Positions 25,974 through 35,900 of a stretch of DNA of 64,000 bases are shown one piece after another. The position numbers were made by a program, and so were the translations under genes. This DNA is from Hathewaya limosa (GTDB lineage: Bacteria > Bacillota > Clostridia > Clostridiales > Clostridiaceae). The DNA is taken from positions 1 to 64,000 of the forward strand of contig NZ_JAUSWN010000013.1 in the NCBI RefSeq assembly GCF_030815255.1, read 5' to 3'. Numbering within the stretch: the first letter of the stretch is position 1; each line of letters starts with the position of its first letter. Below the pieces are notes generated by a model. That model was given only the letters and a program-made list of their open reading frames with translations. It made no database searches and was not told the DNA's origin.

Positions 25974-26972
25974 TTACATAGGTATAAATCCTATTTTCTT
26001 TTGCATTTTTCTTAACGTTTTCCTTGAAATATAATTAGCTTTCTCTGCACCTTTTTTATAAATTTCTTCTAATTCAGTTTTATTATCTAACAATTCTTTT
26101 ACTCTTTTTTGGATTGGTTCTAATTCATTAACTATAGCTTCCGCTACATCAGATTTAAATTGAGCATATCCTTTTCCTTCATATTTTTTCTCAATTTCAT
26201 CCATACTTATACCAGTTATACAATTTAAAATAGTCATTAAATTTTTAACTCCTGGTTGATCATCACAATATTTAACCTCTCCTAAACTATCTGTTACTGC
26301 TCTGTTAACTTTTCTTCTTATAGATTCTGGTGAATCCATAATTAAAATAAAGCTATTTGCATTATCATCTGATTTAGACATTTTTTTACTTGGATCTTGA
26401 AGACTCATAATTTTAGCCCCAGCCTTTGGTATATATCCTTCTGGAATCTTAAATGTTGGACTATATTGTCTATTAAACCTTTCTGCTAAATCCCTTGCAA
26501 GTTCTAAATGTTGTGTTTGATCTTTTCCTACTGGTACTAAATCTGCTTGATATAATAGTATATCTGCAGCCATTAAAACAGGGTAATTAAATAATCCCGC
26601 ACATATATTATCTCCTTGCTTTTTAGACTTATCTTTATATTGAGTCATTCTAGCTAATTCACCCATATATGAATTACAATTTAAAAGCCAACCAGCCTCA
26701 GAATGTGCTGGAACATGTGATTGTATAAATAATGTATTTTTATTTGGATCAATACCTGCTGCTACGTAAATAGCTAATAATTCTAAAGTTCTTCTTCTTA
26801 AATCTTTTGGTTCTTGTCTTACTGTTATTGCATGAAGATCAACCACACAAAAATAACAATCATATTCATCTTGCAGCTTAACCCAATTTTTTAAAGCACC
26901 TAAATAATTTCCTAATGTTAAGTCTCCTGAAGGCTGAATTCCACTAAATATTACTTTCTTATTTTCTTCCAT
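25974..26972 (-). CDS. trpS: Tryptophanyl-tRNA synthetase
   Basis: 332 aa, the normal length for the class I enzyme that charges tRNA-Trp. The HIGH motif is TLGN (residues 19-22) after the typical FSGIQPSGDLT. KMSKS (around 197-201) precedes DDNANSF. Other conserved segments are DLHAITV and LMAADILLYQADLVPVGKDQTQH. The ATG is preceded by AAGGAG. It is controlled by a T-box and a consensus promoter upstream and followed by a terminator. Confidence 0.97.
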   Translation of the reverse strand: MEENKKVIFSGIQPSGDLTLGNYLGALKNWVKLQDEYDCYFCVVDLHAITVRQEPKDLRRRTLELLAIYVAAGIDPNKNTLFIQSHVPAHSEAGWLLNCNSYMGELARMTQYKDKSKKQGDNICAGLFNYPVLMAADILLYQADLVPVGKDQTQHLELARDLAERFNRQYSPTFKIPEGYIPKAGAKIMSLQDPSKKMSKSDDNANSFILIMDSPESIRRKVNRAVTDSLGEVKYCDDQPGVKNLMTILNCITGISMDEIEKKYEGKGYAQFKSDVAEAIVNELEPIQKRVKELLDNKTELEEIYKKGAEKANYISRKTLRKMQKKIGFIPM

Positions 26973-27037
26973 AACTTACACTCCTTACTGTTTTAAATTT
27001 ATCTTAAGAGATTTCCATATATATTTTAACTTGTAAA

Positions 27038-27306
27038 ATAAAAAGTCCTATGGTTAAAATTAACCATAGGACGTAAATTCAACGTGGTACCACCTAAATT
27101 TAAGATTTTTTAAATCTTCTTTATAAGGATACTAATAATATCCTGCTTTTATAACGTAAAGTAAACGTAAAAGGCTACTTTAAAATTTTTCACCTAAAAA
27201 TCTCCAAGACCCACTTCAATTTAATCATAGCTATCATATTCTCACCAGGTAATGACTCTCTTTAAACCTGTTTTTAAATCTACTCTTCTCTTCATCGACT
27301 TTATTA
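27038..27306 (-). promoter_or_regulatory. T-box leader of trpS (tryptophan)
   Basis: On the minus strand the core GGTGGTACCACG is at 27083-27094 and the terminator (AGTCCTATGGTTA with its complement, then TTTTTATTTT) at 27038-27073. Upstream is the Stem I region, with AGAGTAGA near 27275-27290 and a TGG tryptophan codon at 27211-27213 in GAAGTGGG, where the specifier is expected. Uncharged tRNA-Trp should favour antitermination. This fills most of the 520-base gap upstream of trpS. The rest holds the trpS promoter (27325-27353) and the terminator of the next operon. Confidence 0.9.
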
Positions 27307-27324
27307 ATATTTATTGTTTAATAT

Positions 27325-27353
27325 ATAATATGTCTTATAATGTTTTTTGTCAA
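27325..27353 (-). promoter_or_regulatory. Sigma-A promoter of the trpS T-box transcript
   Basis: On the minus strand, TTGACA (27348-27353), a 17-base spacer and TATTAT (27325-27330), just upstream of the T-box leader. Confidence 0.75.
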
Positions 27354-27420
27354 CCTTTTTTCTAATTATTCTCTTACTATTATTTACTTAAACTTTATTA
27401 TATCTTTAATATTGATTTAA

Positions 27421-27465
27421 AAATAAAAAGTCCTATTATTATTCATAGAACTTTTTATTTTAGTT
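27421..27465 (-). terminator. Terminator after the YfcC-family gene
   Basis: An imperfect inverted repeat (ATAAAAAGTTCTATG with CATAGGACTTTTTAT-type pairing, one mismatch) in a T-rich context, 30 bases after the stop. Confidence 0.6.
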
Positions 27466-27496
27466 ACATAAATTTATAAAATTTAAATAATTATTA

Positions 27497-29011
27497 CTAA
27501 GCTATTGCACCTTGTACCATAAGTATTATAGCCGCAAGCGCTGCTATAATTCCTATTAAAGGCATAACAAATTTTAACCATTTATCATAAGTTACATCTA
27601 CAATAGATAAGGTTGCAAGTATAAGACCTGTTGGTGTTATAAATGATATTAATCCTAATCCATATTGGAATGCACTTACAATAACGTGTCTTGGAAGACC
27701 TACAGAATCTGCAAGCGGTGCCATAACTGGAATAGATAAAACTGCAAGCCCTGATGAAGATGGTATAAAGAATCCTAATACTATAAACACTACAAGCATT
27801 ACAAGTACAAATACTATAGGGTTCATTCCTGATACTAGTGAAGATGCTCCATTAAGTATAGTATCTGATATTTGTCCACCTTCTAATACTATATTAATAG
27901 ATCTAGCAACACCAACAATTAAGCCAACACTAACTAAATCTGCTGCACCTTCTATAAATTTATTTACAAAAGCTTTTTCTCCCATACGAGAAAGTATACC
28001 TAAAATTATTCCAACTATTAAGAATAATGAAGTCATTTGACTAAAACTCCAATCTTGACTTGAAACACCCCAAACCATAATACCAAATGATCCGGCAAAC
28101 ATAAGTAACATTAATTTACGTGCAAGTGTAAATTCTGGCACATCTTTTTCATCTACAGTTGCAAATTTCTTTTCAATTTCTTCTTTTTGAGCATAAATTA
28201 TAGATTTTGTAGGATCTTTTTTAACTTTATTTGCATATTTTATAATATAAATTATACAAATTATAGTACCTACTATAAGACCTCCCAGTCTCATTCCTAT
28301 ACCTTCAGTAAAACTTAAACCTGCAGCATTGGATGCTACAACAGATGAAAATGCATTAACTGTTGAGAACATAGTACCTATAGAAGAACCTACATATATA
28401 GATGCTATAGCAACCATGGCATCATAACCTGCCGCAACAAATACCGGAACCAGTATTGGGTATAAGGCAATAGTTTCTTCTGCCATACCATAAGTAGTTC
28501 CTCCAATAGAAATAAGAATTGTAACTATTACTATAAGTAAGAATTCTCTTCCTTTTGTTGCTCTTGAAAGACTAGCTATACCGGCATCAAAAGCTCCGGA
28601 ATTATTAAGTACACCTATACAACCACCAATTATTAAAATAAATAATATGATATCTATACTTTGATATACTCCTTCAATTGGCGCTGAAATTACTTGAAAA
28701 AATCCTTGTGGTTTTTGTGCAACCTTTTCATAAGTACCTGGTATTGCTACCGGTTTACTAATCGCACCGCCGGTAAGCTTTTCAATGTCTATTTTTATTT
28801 TAAGCTTGTCCAACGTTTCTTTAGTCGCAGGTGATTCACTTACTGACCCATCTGGCTTGGTAATTGTGAATATTTTCTTATCCGCATCAAATGCTAGTTT
28901 TGAATAAGTTCCTGCTGGAACTACATAAGTAAGAATAGCCGCTAATATTAAAACAATAAATAACACTGTAAATGCGGTAGGAAATCCCATTTTTTTCTTT
29001 TTTTTGCCCAT
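27497..29011 (-). CDS. YfcC family membrane carrier
   Basis: 504 aa, about 12 membrane helices. YfcC belongs to the anaerobic C4-dicarboxylate carrier/arginine-ornithine antiporter-related group. Visible are the N-terminal FTVLFIVLILAAILTYVVPAGTYS, a periplasmic-side insert at about 40-100, the GGTTYGMAEETIALYPILVP core motif, and a second-half FIPSSSGLAVLSIPVMAPLAD with a mirror-image re-entrant motif. The substrate is probably an amino acid, peptide or dicarboxylate and cannot be fixed from sequence. A GGGGAGAG ribosome site precedes the ATG. A single gene with a terminator. Confidence 0.88.
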   Translation of the reverse strand: MGKKKKKMGFPTAFTVLFIVLILAAILTYVVPAGTYSKLAFDADKKIFTITKPDGSVSESPATKETLDKLKIKIDIEKLTGGAISKPVAIPGTYEKVAQKPQGFFQVISAPIEGVYQSIDIILFILIIGGCIGVLNNSGAFDAGIASLSRATKGREFLLIVIVTILISIGGTTYGMAEETIALYPILVPVFVAAGYDAMVAIASIYVGSSIGTMFSTVNAFSSVVASNAAGLSFTEGIGMRLGGLIVGTIICIIYIIKYANKVKKDPTKSIIYAQKEEIEKKFATVDEKDVPEFTLARKLMLLMFAGSFGIMVWGVSSQDWSFSQMTSLFLIVGIILGILSRMGEKAFVNKFIEGAADLVSVGLIVGVARSINIVLEGGQISDTILNGASSLVSGMNPIVFVLVMLVVFIVLGFFIPSSSGLAVLSIPVMAPLADSVGLPRHVIVSAFQYGLGLISFITPTGLILATLSIVDVTYDKWLKFVMPLIGIIAALAAIILMVQGAIA

Positions 29012-29150
29012 ATTTACTCTCCCCTTTTTAATTATTTATTATTTAATTCCATTATACACCTATTCTGAAATTTTTGAAACAATTTTGTGATTTGTTTGTT
29101 AATTTTTTATTTTATTTATATTCTCATTAAATACATTTATCTTAATATAT

Positions 29151-29176
29151 TAACAAGACTGTTTAATTACAGTCTT
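29151..29176 (-). terminator. Hairpin after desulfoferrodoxin
   Basis: A perfect nine-base inverted repeat (ACAAGACTG / CAGTCTTGT) with an eight-base loop, five bases after the dfx stop. The T run after it is weak (TTAATATATT), so termination is likely but not certain. Confidence 0.6.
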
Positions 29177-29180
29177 GTAT

Positions 29181-29564
29181 CTACAAATTTATCTCCCATA
29201 ATCCATGTATATTACAATATTCCCTAACTATTACTATTTCATCTTTGTTAAAATTAAATTCGACTTCTGGTTCAGAATCGTCTTTTAAATCTTTCCTACA
29301 TACTCCATCTTTCGTTATTATTTCTATCCATTCTATATGATGAGTATCTGTCATAGGATGTCTAACCGCCCCTACAAGAACTTTTACTTTATTGCCTAAA
29401 TCCTCAATTTTAGGAATATGTTCTTGTGCTACACCTTCACCATCGAAACTGCTTTTTAAAACCATAGGTTTTTCACAACAAGTTAGAACACCATCTCCTT
29501 TATGTAAAATTTCAACTTCTATTCCGCATTTATTACATTTATAAATTTCATTTTTTTCCGCCAT
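29181..29564 (-). CDS. dfx: Desulfoferrodoxin (superoxide reductase)
   Basis: 127 aa. It reduces superoxide to hydrogen peroxide without releasing oxygen, and the peroxide can then be handled by rubrerythrin. The N-terminal desulforedoxin-like centre I has Cys10, Cys13, Cys29 and Cys30. The catalytic centre II has His49, His69, His75, Cys117 and His120. It is thus the two-iron class. The start at 29564 (MAEKNEIYKC) follows AAAGGAG; the open frame upstream of it lacks a ribosome site. It is divergent from a small hydrophilic protein gene. Confidence 0.97.
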   Translation of the reverse strand: MAEKNEIYKCNKCGIEVEILHKGDGVLTCCEKPMVLKSSFDGEGVAQEHIPKIEDLGNKVKVLVGAVRHPMTDTHHIEWIEIITKDGVCRKDLKDDSEPEVEFNFNKDEIVIVREYCNIHGLWEINL

Positions 29565-29639
29565 AAAAATTACTCCTTTTATTTTTTTGAACTTTGAGCA
29601 AACTAATATATAAATATTAATTATAAGGGAGGTTTCATT

Positions 29640-29861
29640 ATGAAACATAAAAATAATAAAACTAATTATGGTCCAAATGAAAGAAATTTTTTAGAGGCTG
29701 GTAACCATCCAGTAAAATCATACTCTAAGAATCATAAAAGTTATACACCTCTTCCTGATAATGTAGAAGATGATATAGTTGTAAATAATATTGCATACTC
29801 AGAATTTGATTATACTTATAGTGATGATTCCAATACTGAATTAAATAAAGAAAATAAATAA
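29640..29861 (+). CDS. Small hydrophilic hypothetical protein
   Basis: 73 aa, not recognised. It starts MKHKNNKTNYGPNERNFLEA, very rich in Asn, Lys and Tyr, then becomes acidic (VEDDIVVNN, YSDDSNTE). No cysteine, no membrane segment, probably intrinsically disordered. A strong GGGAGG ribosome site lies six bases before the ATG, and a terminator follows, so it looks like a real expressed gene. The composition recalls small clostridial proteins made during sporulation, but that is only a guess. Confidence 0.6.
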   Translation: MKHKNNKTNYGPNERNFLEAGNHPVKSYSKNHKSYTPLPDNVEDDIVVNNIAYSEFDYTYSDDSNTELNKENK

Positions 29862-29871
29862 TTTTTTAATT

Positions 29872-29915
29872 AAGGACCTCTTTAAATATCTTCATTACTT
29901 AAAGAAGTCCTTTTT
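29872..29915. terminator. Bidirectional terminator between the small gene and the NdvB-like gene
   Basis: Arms AAGGAC + TCTTTAA pair with TTAAAGA + GTCCTT, with a T run on the plus side and an A/T-rich flank on the other. It lies between convergent genes. Confidence 0.7.
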
Positions 29916-29921
29916 AATAAT

Positions 29922-32900
29922 TTAAACCTCTACTAGTATATCTATTTTCTTTTTATCACTTATATAGGGAATTATTTCACCTTTTATTTTACTACCGTTT
30001 ATAAAGATACTTATATTTTTATTACTTTGTTTTCTACCAATATTTTTAACTGTTATATAATACTCGGTATTATCCTTTATATAATCAATATCATATTCTT
30101 TCCATTCCCTAGGAACACAAGGATCAATAGTAAATCCTTTTTCTCCCATAAGCTTTAAACCTAATATTCCTTCTATAGCTACTCTATACATCCATGCTGA
30201 TGTTCCTGTATACCAACTCCATCCTCCTCTTCCTATGTGAGGATATACTCCATATACATCTGCAGACATTACATACGGTTCTACCTTGTATTTATCACAT
30301 TCCTCTTTAGTTTTAGTATGATTTATTGGACTTATCATAGAAAAAAGTTTAAATGCTTTATCATATTCATTTAACTTACACATGGCTAGAATAACCCAAG
30401 TTGATGCATGTGTATATTGACCTCCATTTTCTCTAACACCTGGTACATATCCTTTTATATACCCTGGTTCTAGTTCCGAACTATAAAATGCAGGTGTCAA
30501 AAGTAATATTAACCCTTCATTTTCCTTTATTAAATATTTTTCTAGGGACTTCATAGCAATATCTATTTTTTCCTTATCTCCTCCATTGGAAATTACTGCC
30601 CATGATTGTGCTAATGAATCTATCTTACATTCTGAATTCTTACTTGATCCTAGAGGTACTCCATTATCAAAATATGCTCTTCTGTACCATTTTCCATCCC
30701 AAGCCGATTTATTAGTATTTTCTCTTATAAATTCTTTTAGTTCTGTATATTTTTTTATATTCTCTATATCATTCATTTTTTCACAAATAGGTATAAAATT
30801 ATTTAATATGGAATATAAAAACCAAGCAAGCCATACACTTTCTCCTTGTCCCTTATTTCCTACAGTACTCATTCCATCATTCCAATCCCCACTTCCCATT
30901 AGTGGTAAATTATGAGCACCGAATTTTAATCCTCTATTTAATGCTTTAAGACAATGTTCATAAATAGTACCCTTTTCTTTAGAAACTTTAGATACATCAT
31001 ATCTTTCGTCTTCACCTTCATTTAAAGATTCATCTTCTAAATAGCTTACTTCTTCTTTTAAAATACTATAGTCTCCTGTGTTTTTTATATAATCTGCAGT
31101 AACATAAGGAAGCCATAATAAATCATCTGAAAATCTAGTTCTAATACCACTTTCTACTACAGGATGCCACCAATGTTGAACATCTCCTTCCAAAAATTGC
31201 CTAGATGCACTATAAAGTATTTGTTTTCTAGTAATACTAGGTTCTAAATATGCTACCGGCATTACATCTTGAAGTTGATCTCTAAATCCATATGCTCCGC
31301 CAGATTGATAAAATGCAGTTCTAGACCATAACCTGCAAACTATTGTCTGATACATAAGCCATCCATTTAAAAGTAAATTTATACTTTTATTTGGTGTCTT
31401 TACTTTAACTTTTTCTAAAGTTTCTTTCCAATAATTCTTCGAATTATCTAATTCCTTATTGACATTCTCCATTACTGAATACTTTTCAACCAACTGTTCT
31501 ACTTTTTCCAAAGTGTCTTCTTCACCAAAGGAAATAATAATTTCTTTTTCTTCGCCTTCATTTAATTCTATTTCTCCCTTTATAGCAAAACATGGGTCCA
31601 TACCTGCTCCAACCATACATGATAAATTTTCTTTTTCTAATGCCTCAGGTTTTTGTAAGGTTCCACCTCTTCCTATAAACTCAGTCCTCCAGCCAGTATA
31701 TGAAACTTTATCTACACCACTCATATTTATAAAAGCATAATTGCCTGGGAAACTCATACTATATGGGTTTTTTGCATACATAAATCCACTATCATGATGA
31801 AAAGTAACTAATCTTGAGGCTGTATGTGCAGAAACTACACCTAAAACTAAATGGGCATAATAACATAAAACTAATTTTTTCTTTTTATCACTTTTATTTT
31901 TTAACCTAACTTTTATTAACTTTATTTTTTCATTCATAGGAACAAACATAATTTCTTCACCTTCAACAGAGCAAACTTCATGAAGAAATTTAGAATATCC
32001 AAATCCATGAGTTATTAGATAATCTCCTTTGTCCCTTATAGGTTTAGGTGTTATACTCCATATAGCTTTTTCTTCATTATCCTTTATATATAAAACTTCT
32101 GAAGGAGCATCACTTATCCAATCATTATTCCATTCTGTTATTTTATTTTCTCTACTATTCTCATTCCATGTGTATGAACTGCCACTTTCTGATATATGAA
32201 ATCCAAAAGTTTTATTTGATATTACATTAATCCAAGGTGCTGGTGTGTTTTCTCCATTTTGTAAGAAAATGTGATATTCTCTACCATTCTTACTAAATCC
32301 GCCATATCCATTATAAAATTCCATGTATGGCTTTTTTAAAACAGCTTTTATTTCATTTAAACATTTTTTATTTTTATTTATTGTTCTCTCAGTTAAATAG
32401 CTATAAGGTATTTTTATTTGATTTTTAATAAACTCACCATCACCATATATGAATATTTTTGATAGTGCTTCTAGAAGTTCAACATCCCCTTCCCCAAGTC
32501 TACCTTTACTCAATATAAATACTCCACCACTTTTATTTAATAAAGTTCTAGCAGATGTAGAATATATAAGTTCCATTAAAGAACTTTGTAATGGTTCTAA
32601 ATATGAGTTTTCTTCTTCATTAATTATTACTAAATCTACTTTTAGACCTTTCATTCGCCAGTATTCATGTGCTATCAAAATTTGTCTTACCTTATCTATA
32701 TCTTCCTCTTTACTTATTTTAATTACCACTATTGGTAAATCGCCGGAAATTCCATAAGACCATAATGCACTTTGACCTTTTCTAATCTTTTTAATGCTTT
32801 CTTCCCTTTGCTTCATTAAAGGACTAATATATATAATTCTACTTGCCATTTCAGAAAATAAATTAGCCTGTGGAGATTTTATTCCTAAATACCTTAATTC

Positions 32901-35900
32901 CATTTGTGCCTGTGAAAATGACACATCAAAGGTTTTATTTATATTACACATATCTCTATATTTAGCTGAACACTTTAGGGCATTTTCTCTACTTGTAGCA
33001 ATTCCTGTTATAAAAGCTAATACAACCTTTTCTCCCTTTTCTAATGTTACTTTCTCTTTAAAACTTATAATGGGATCTAATACAACACCAGTAGAATTTG
33101 TAAATTGTTCTTTTTCTAAACTTATAGGATTACTTTTATTCCTTCCCCTTCCTATAAAATTAATTCTAGCGGTTTCATATTCAATATTACTTTTACCGTC
33201 AATATTATCAACTACTGTATGAAACAAATAATTTTCTTGTTTACCTGGAACTCTAGTCCTTCTCTTAGCTATTAGCGTTAGAGGATCTTCTACAAACTCT
33301 GTAGTTACAAATAAGTTACTAAATGCAGGATGAACTAAATCTGCATTAAAATCCGATAAAACTACCTCTCCATAACTTATAACTTCTAATTCTCTTTTTT
33401 CTTCAGATAAATTTGTAAGTACAATTTTTCTAACTTCAACATCATCTTGTGAACTTAAAGTTATACTTGTGTCACAGACAATCTCCTTATAAACTTTATG
33501 AAATTTAGCTTTGTCTATAGCAAAAGTTATTTCATAATCTTCTCCTTCTTCCATAGTTGGAGCATAAGTAGCACTCCAATACTCTTTACTATTTATATCT
33601 TTAATATATATAAATAATCCCGTATTGTCTTCGGTTACATCTTCTCTCCATCTATATAAAAATATATCTCTAAGTTTTGCATATCCACTACCGCTATTTG
33701 AAATCATTAATGATAATTTACCATTAGAAAGAAGTTGAACTTCTGGGATAGAAGTTTTTGCAGTAGTATACTTTCTTACAATTATTCTTTGATTTTTAAT
33801 TTTACTTTCTTTTATATCATATTTATATTCCCTATCATAAACTATATTTTTAGGAACTCTTTCTTGTAATAATAATTCTGTTGCTTTAACTCTAGGAATT
33901 TTATGAAATCTTTCTTGAAGTATATTATTATTTAAAACATTATCTAGTGCCATTAAACTCATACCCTGATGATGTATCATAAAACATTTAACTATTTCCT
34001 TAGTCTTATGTTTTCCTATTCTAGTTTTTGTATAATCTATTGATTCAAAAAAACCATAAGTACCTTCAATACCCATCTTAATTAATTTAATAATATTTTG
34101 TATAGATCCCGATAAATCTTTTTGTAAAGCCATAACTGTTGAATAAGGAGATATAACTAGTTCATCTATAAGTCCTCTCTTAAGTCCTACCCCTGGAACG
34201 CCAAAAGCTTTGTATTGATAATTATGATGCATATCAAACTCATAAAATGCAGACTCTGAGATTCCAAATGGTACTTTTCTTTTTTTTGCATATCTCTTTT
34301 GTCCTTCTATTACTGAATCATATGTTTTATCAAGTATGGTATTAGGATAAGCTTTCATAATAAGTAATGGCATAAAATATTCAAACATAGTACCACTCCA
34401 TGATACTAATCCTCTACTTTTTCCCATAAGTGTCATAGCCCTACCTAATTTAAACCAATGTTCTTTAGGTACATCACCCTTTGCAATAGCTACAAAACTT
34501 CCTTGTCTTGATTCTGATGCCAATAAATCATAAAAGCTATTATTTAATTTATTATTTTCTATATCATATCCAATAGAAAATAGTCCTCTCTCTTTGCTAT
34601 AAAGAATCTTAAAGTCAGTAAGTTCGGCTAAATCATTAATTCTTTTAATAAGGTTTGTGCTCATTTCTATCATAGATGCTATAAAAATTCTACTATTTTT
34701 TATACCAACTTTTAAATTTTCTAAATTAATTGTTTGATTTTTATATTCTTTTTCAATTTTTTCTTCTATACTAAAAAGCTTTTCTGGTAGTTCTTTCATA
34801 CTTACATTTTCAACCATATATAGAAGTTCTTTTTTTAAGTTTTCATCTATTTCTTCTTTTTCTAATAACTTTATAAATGGAAATGCTTTATCTAATTCAT
34901 TTAAATAACTTTGAGTATCTTTTCTTACTTTATTACTCCAATAAAGTAGTTCTTTTTTTTCGATTGCAAAAACTTCATTCATAATTTTTAAAATATATAC
35001 TAGATTTTTTCTAAAAGTTAATAGTTCTAATTGAGTTTGATCTTTTAAATGAATAGTACTTACCTTTTCTTTTGATCCATTTACTAGCTCTTGTTTAGCC
35101 AACTCTATAGTAGTATTTAAACCTTGTATTATCTTAGAACTTATTAAAGGTTCTTTGATCCTATCTTCAAGAGTTTTTCCACATAACCAATAGTATCCTA
35201 CTAAATTTCCACTATCAACTGTGGATACAAATCTAGGATATAATGGTTCTTTAGTTTTAGTATTGTACCAATTATATAAATGTCCATGAAACTTATTTAA
35301 CATTTCTGTACTTTTTAAAGTTTTATCAGTTCTCTCCATAAATTGTAGAATGCCTATATATCCTTGATCTAAAGCAACTACATTAGATGTTAATGTCATT
35401 CCTATATTAGTTGGTGAAGTTCTATATGCCACACCATTTGGTGGATCTTGCTGATAATTATCCGGTCCTAAAAAATTATTTTCTTCATTAACAAAGTCCT
35501 CAAAATATGCCCAAGTCTTTCTACTTAATTTTTTTAAAATATTTATTTCTTCTTCATTCAATATTAACTTCTTTCTTTTTAATGGTAAACTAACACGATA
35601 AGCTATTAAGGGACTTAAAAACCATATTATACAAGGTGTTATCATAATTATTCCTAAATCTATTGAATTTAAAAAGGCTCCTGCTAAAACTATCAAACCA
35701 AGTATACTGCCACTCCACATAAATTTTATAAAGTCTTTCAATTGTCTTCCAACACTTTTTTCTACATCATCTGATGTTTGCCATTGAAGTAAATGTTTCT
35801 TACTAAAAAGAACTCTATATAGAGTTCTACATATGGCATCTACCATTAAAATTGCCTTATGTGGTAAAAAAGTAAATATTAAAAAGAATTGTTCAAAAAT

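Noticed and set aside
32794..33222. 142-codon open frame on the plus strand opposite the NdvB-like gene
   Set aside because: It is the antisense shadow of a conserved coding region, has no ribosome site and no family resemblance; the same holds for the other long antisense frames there.
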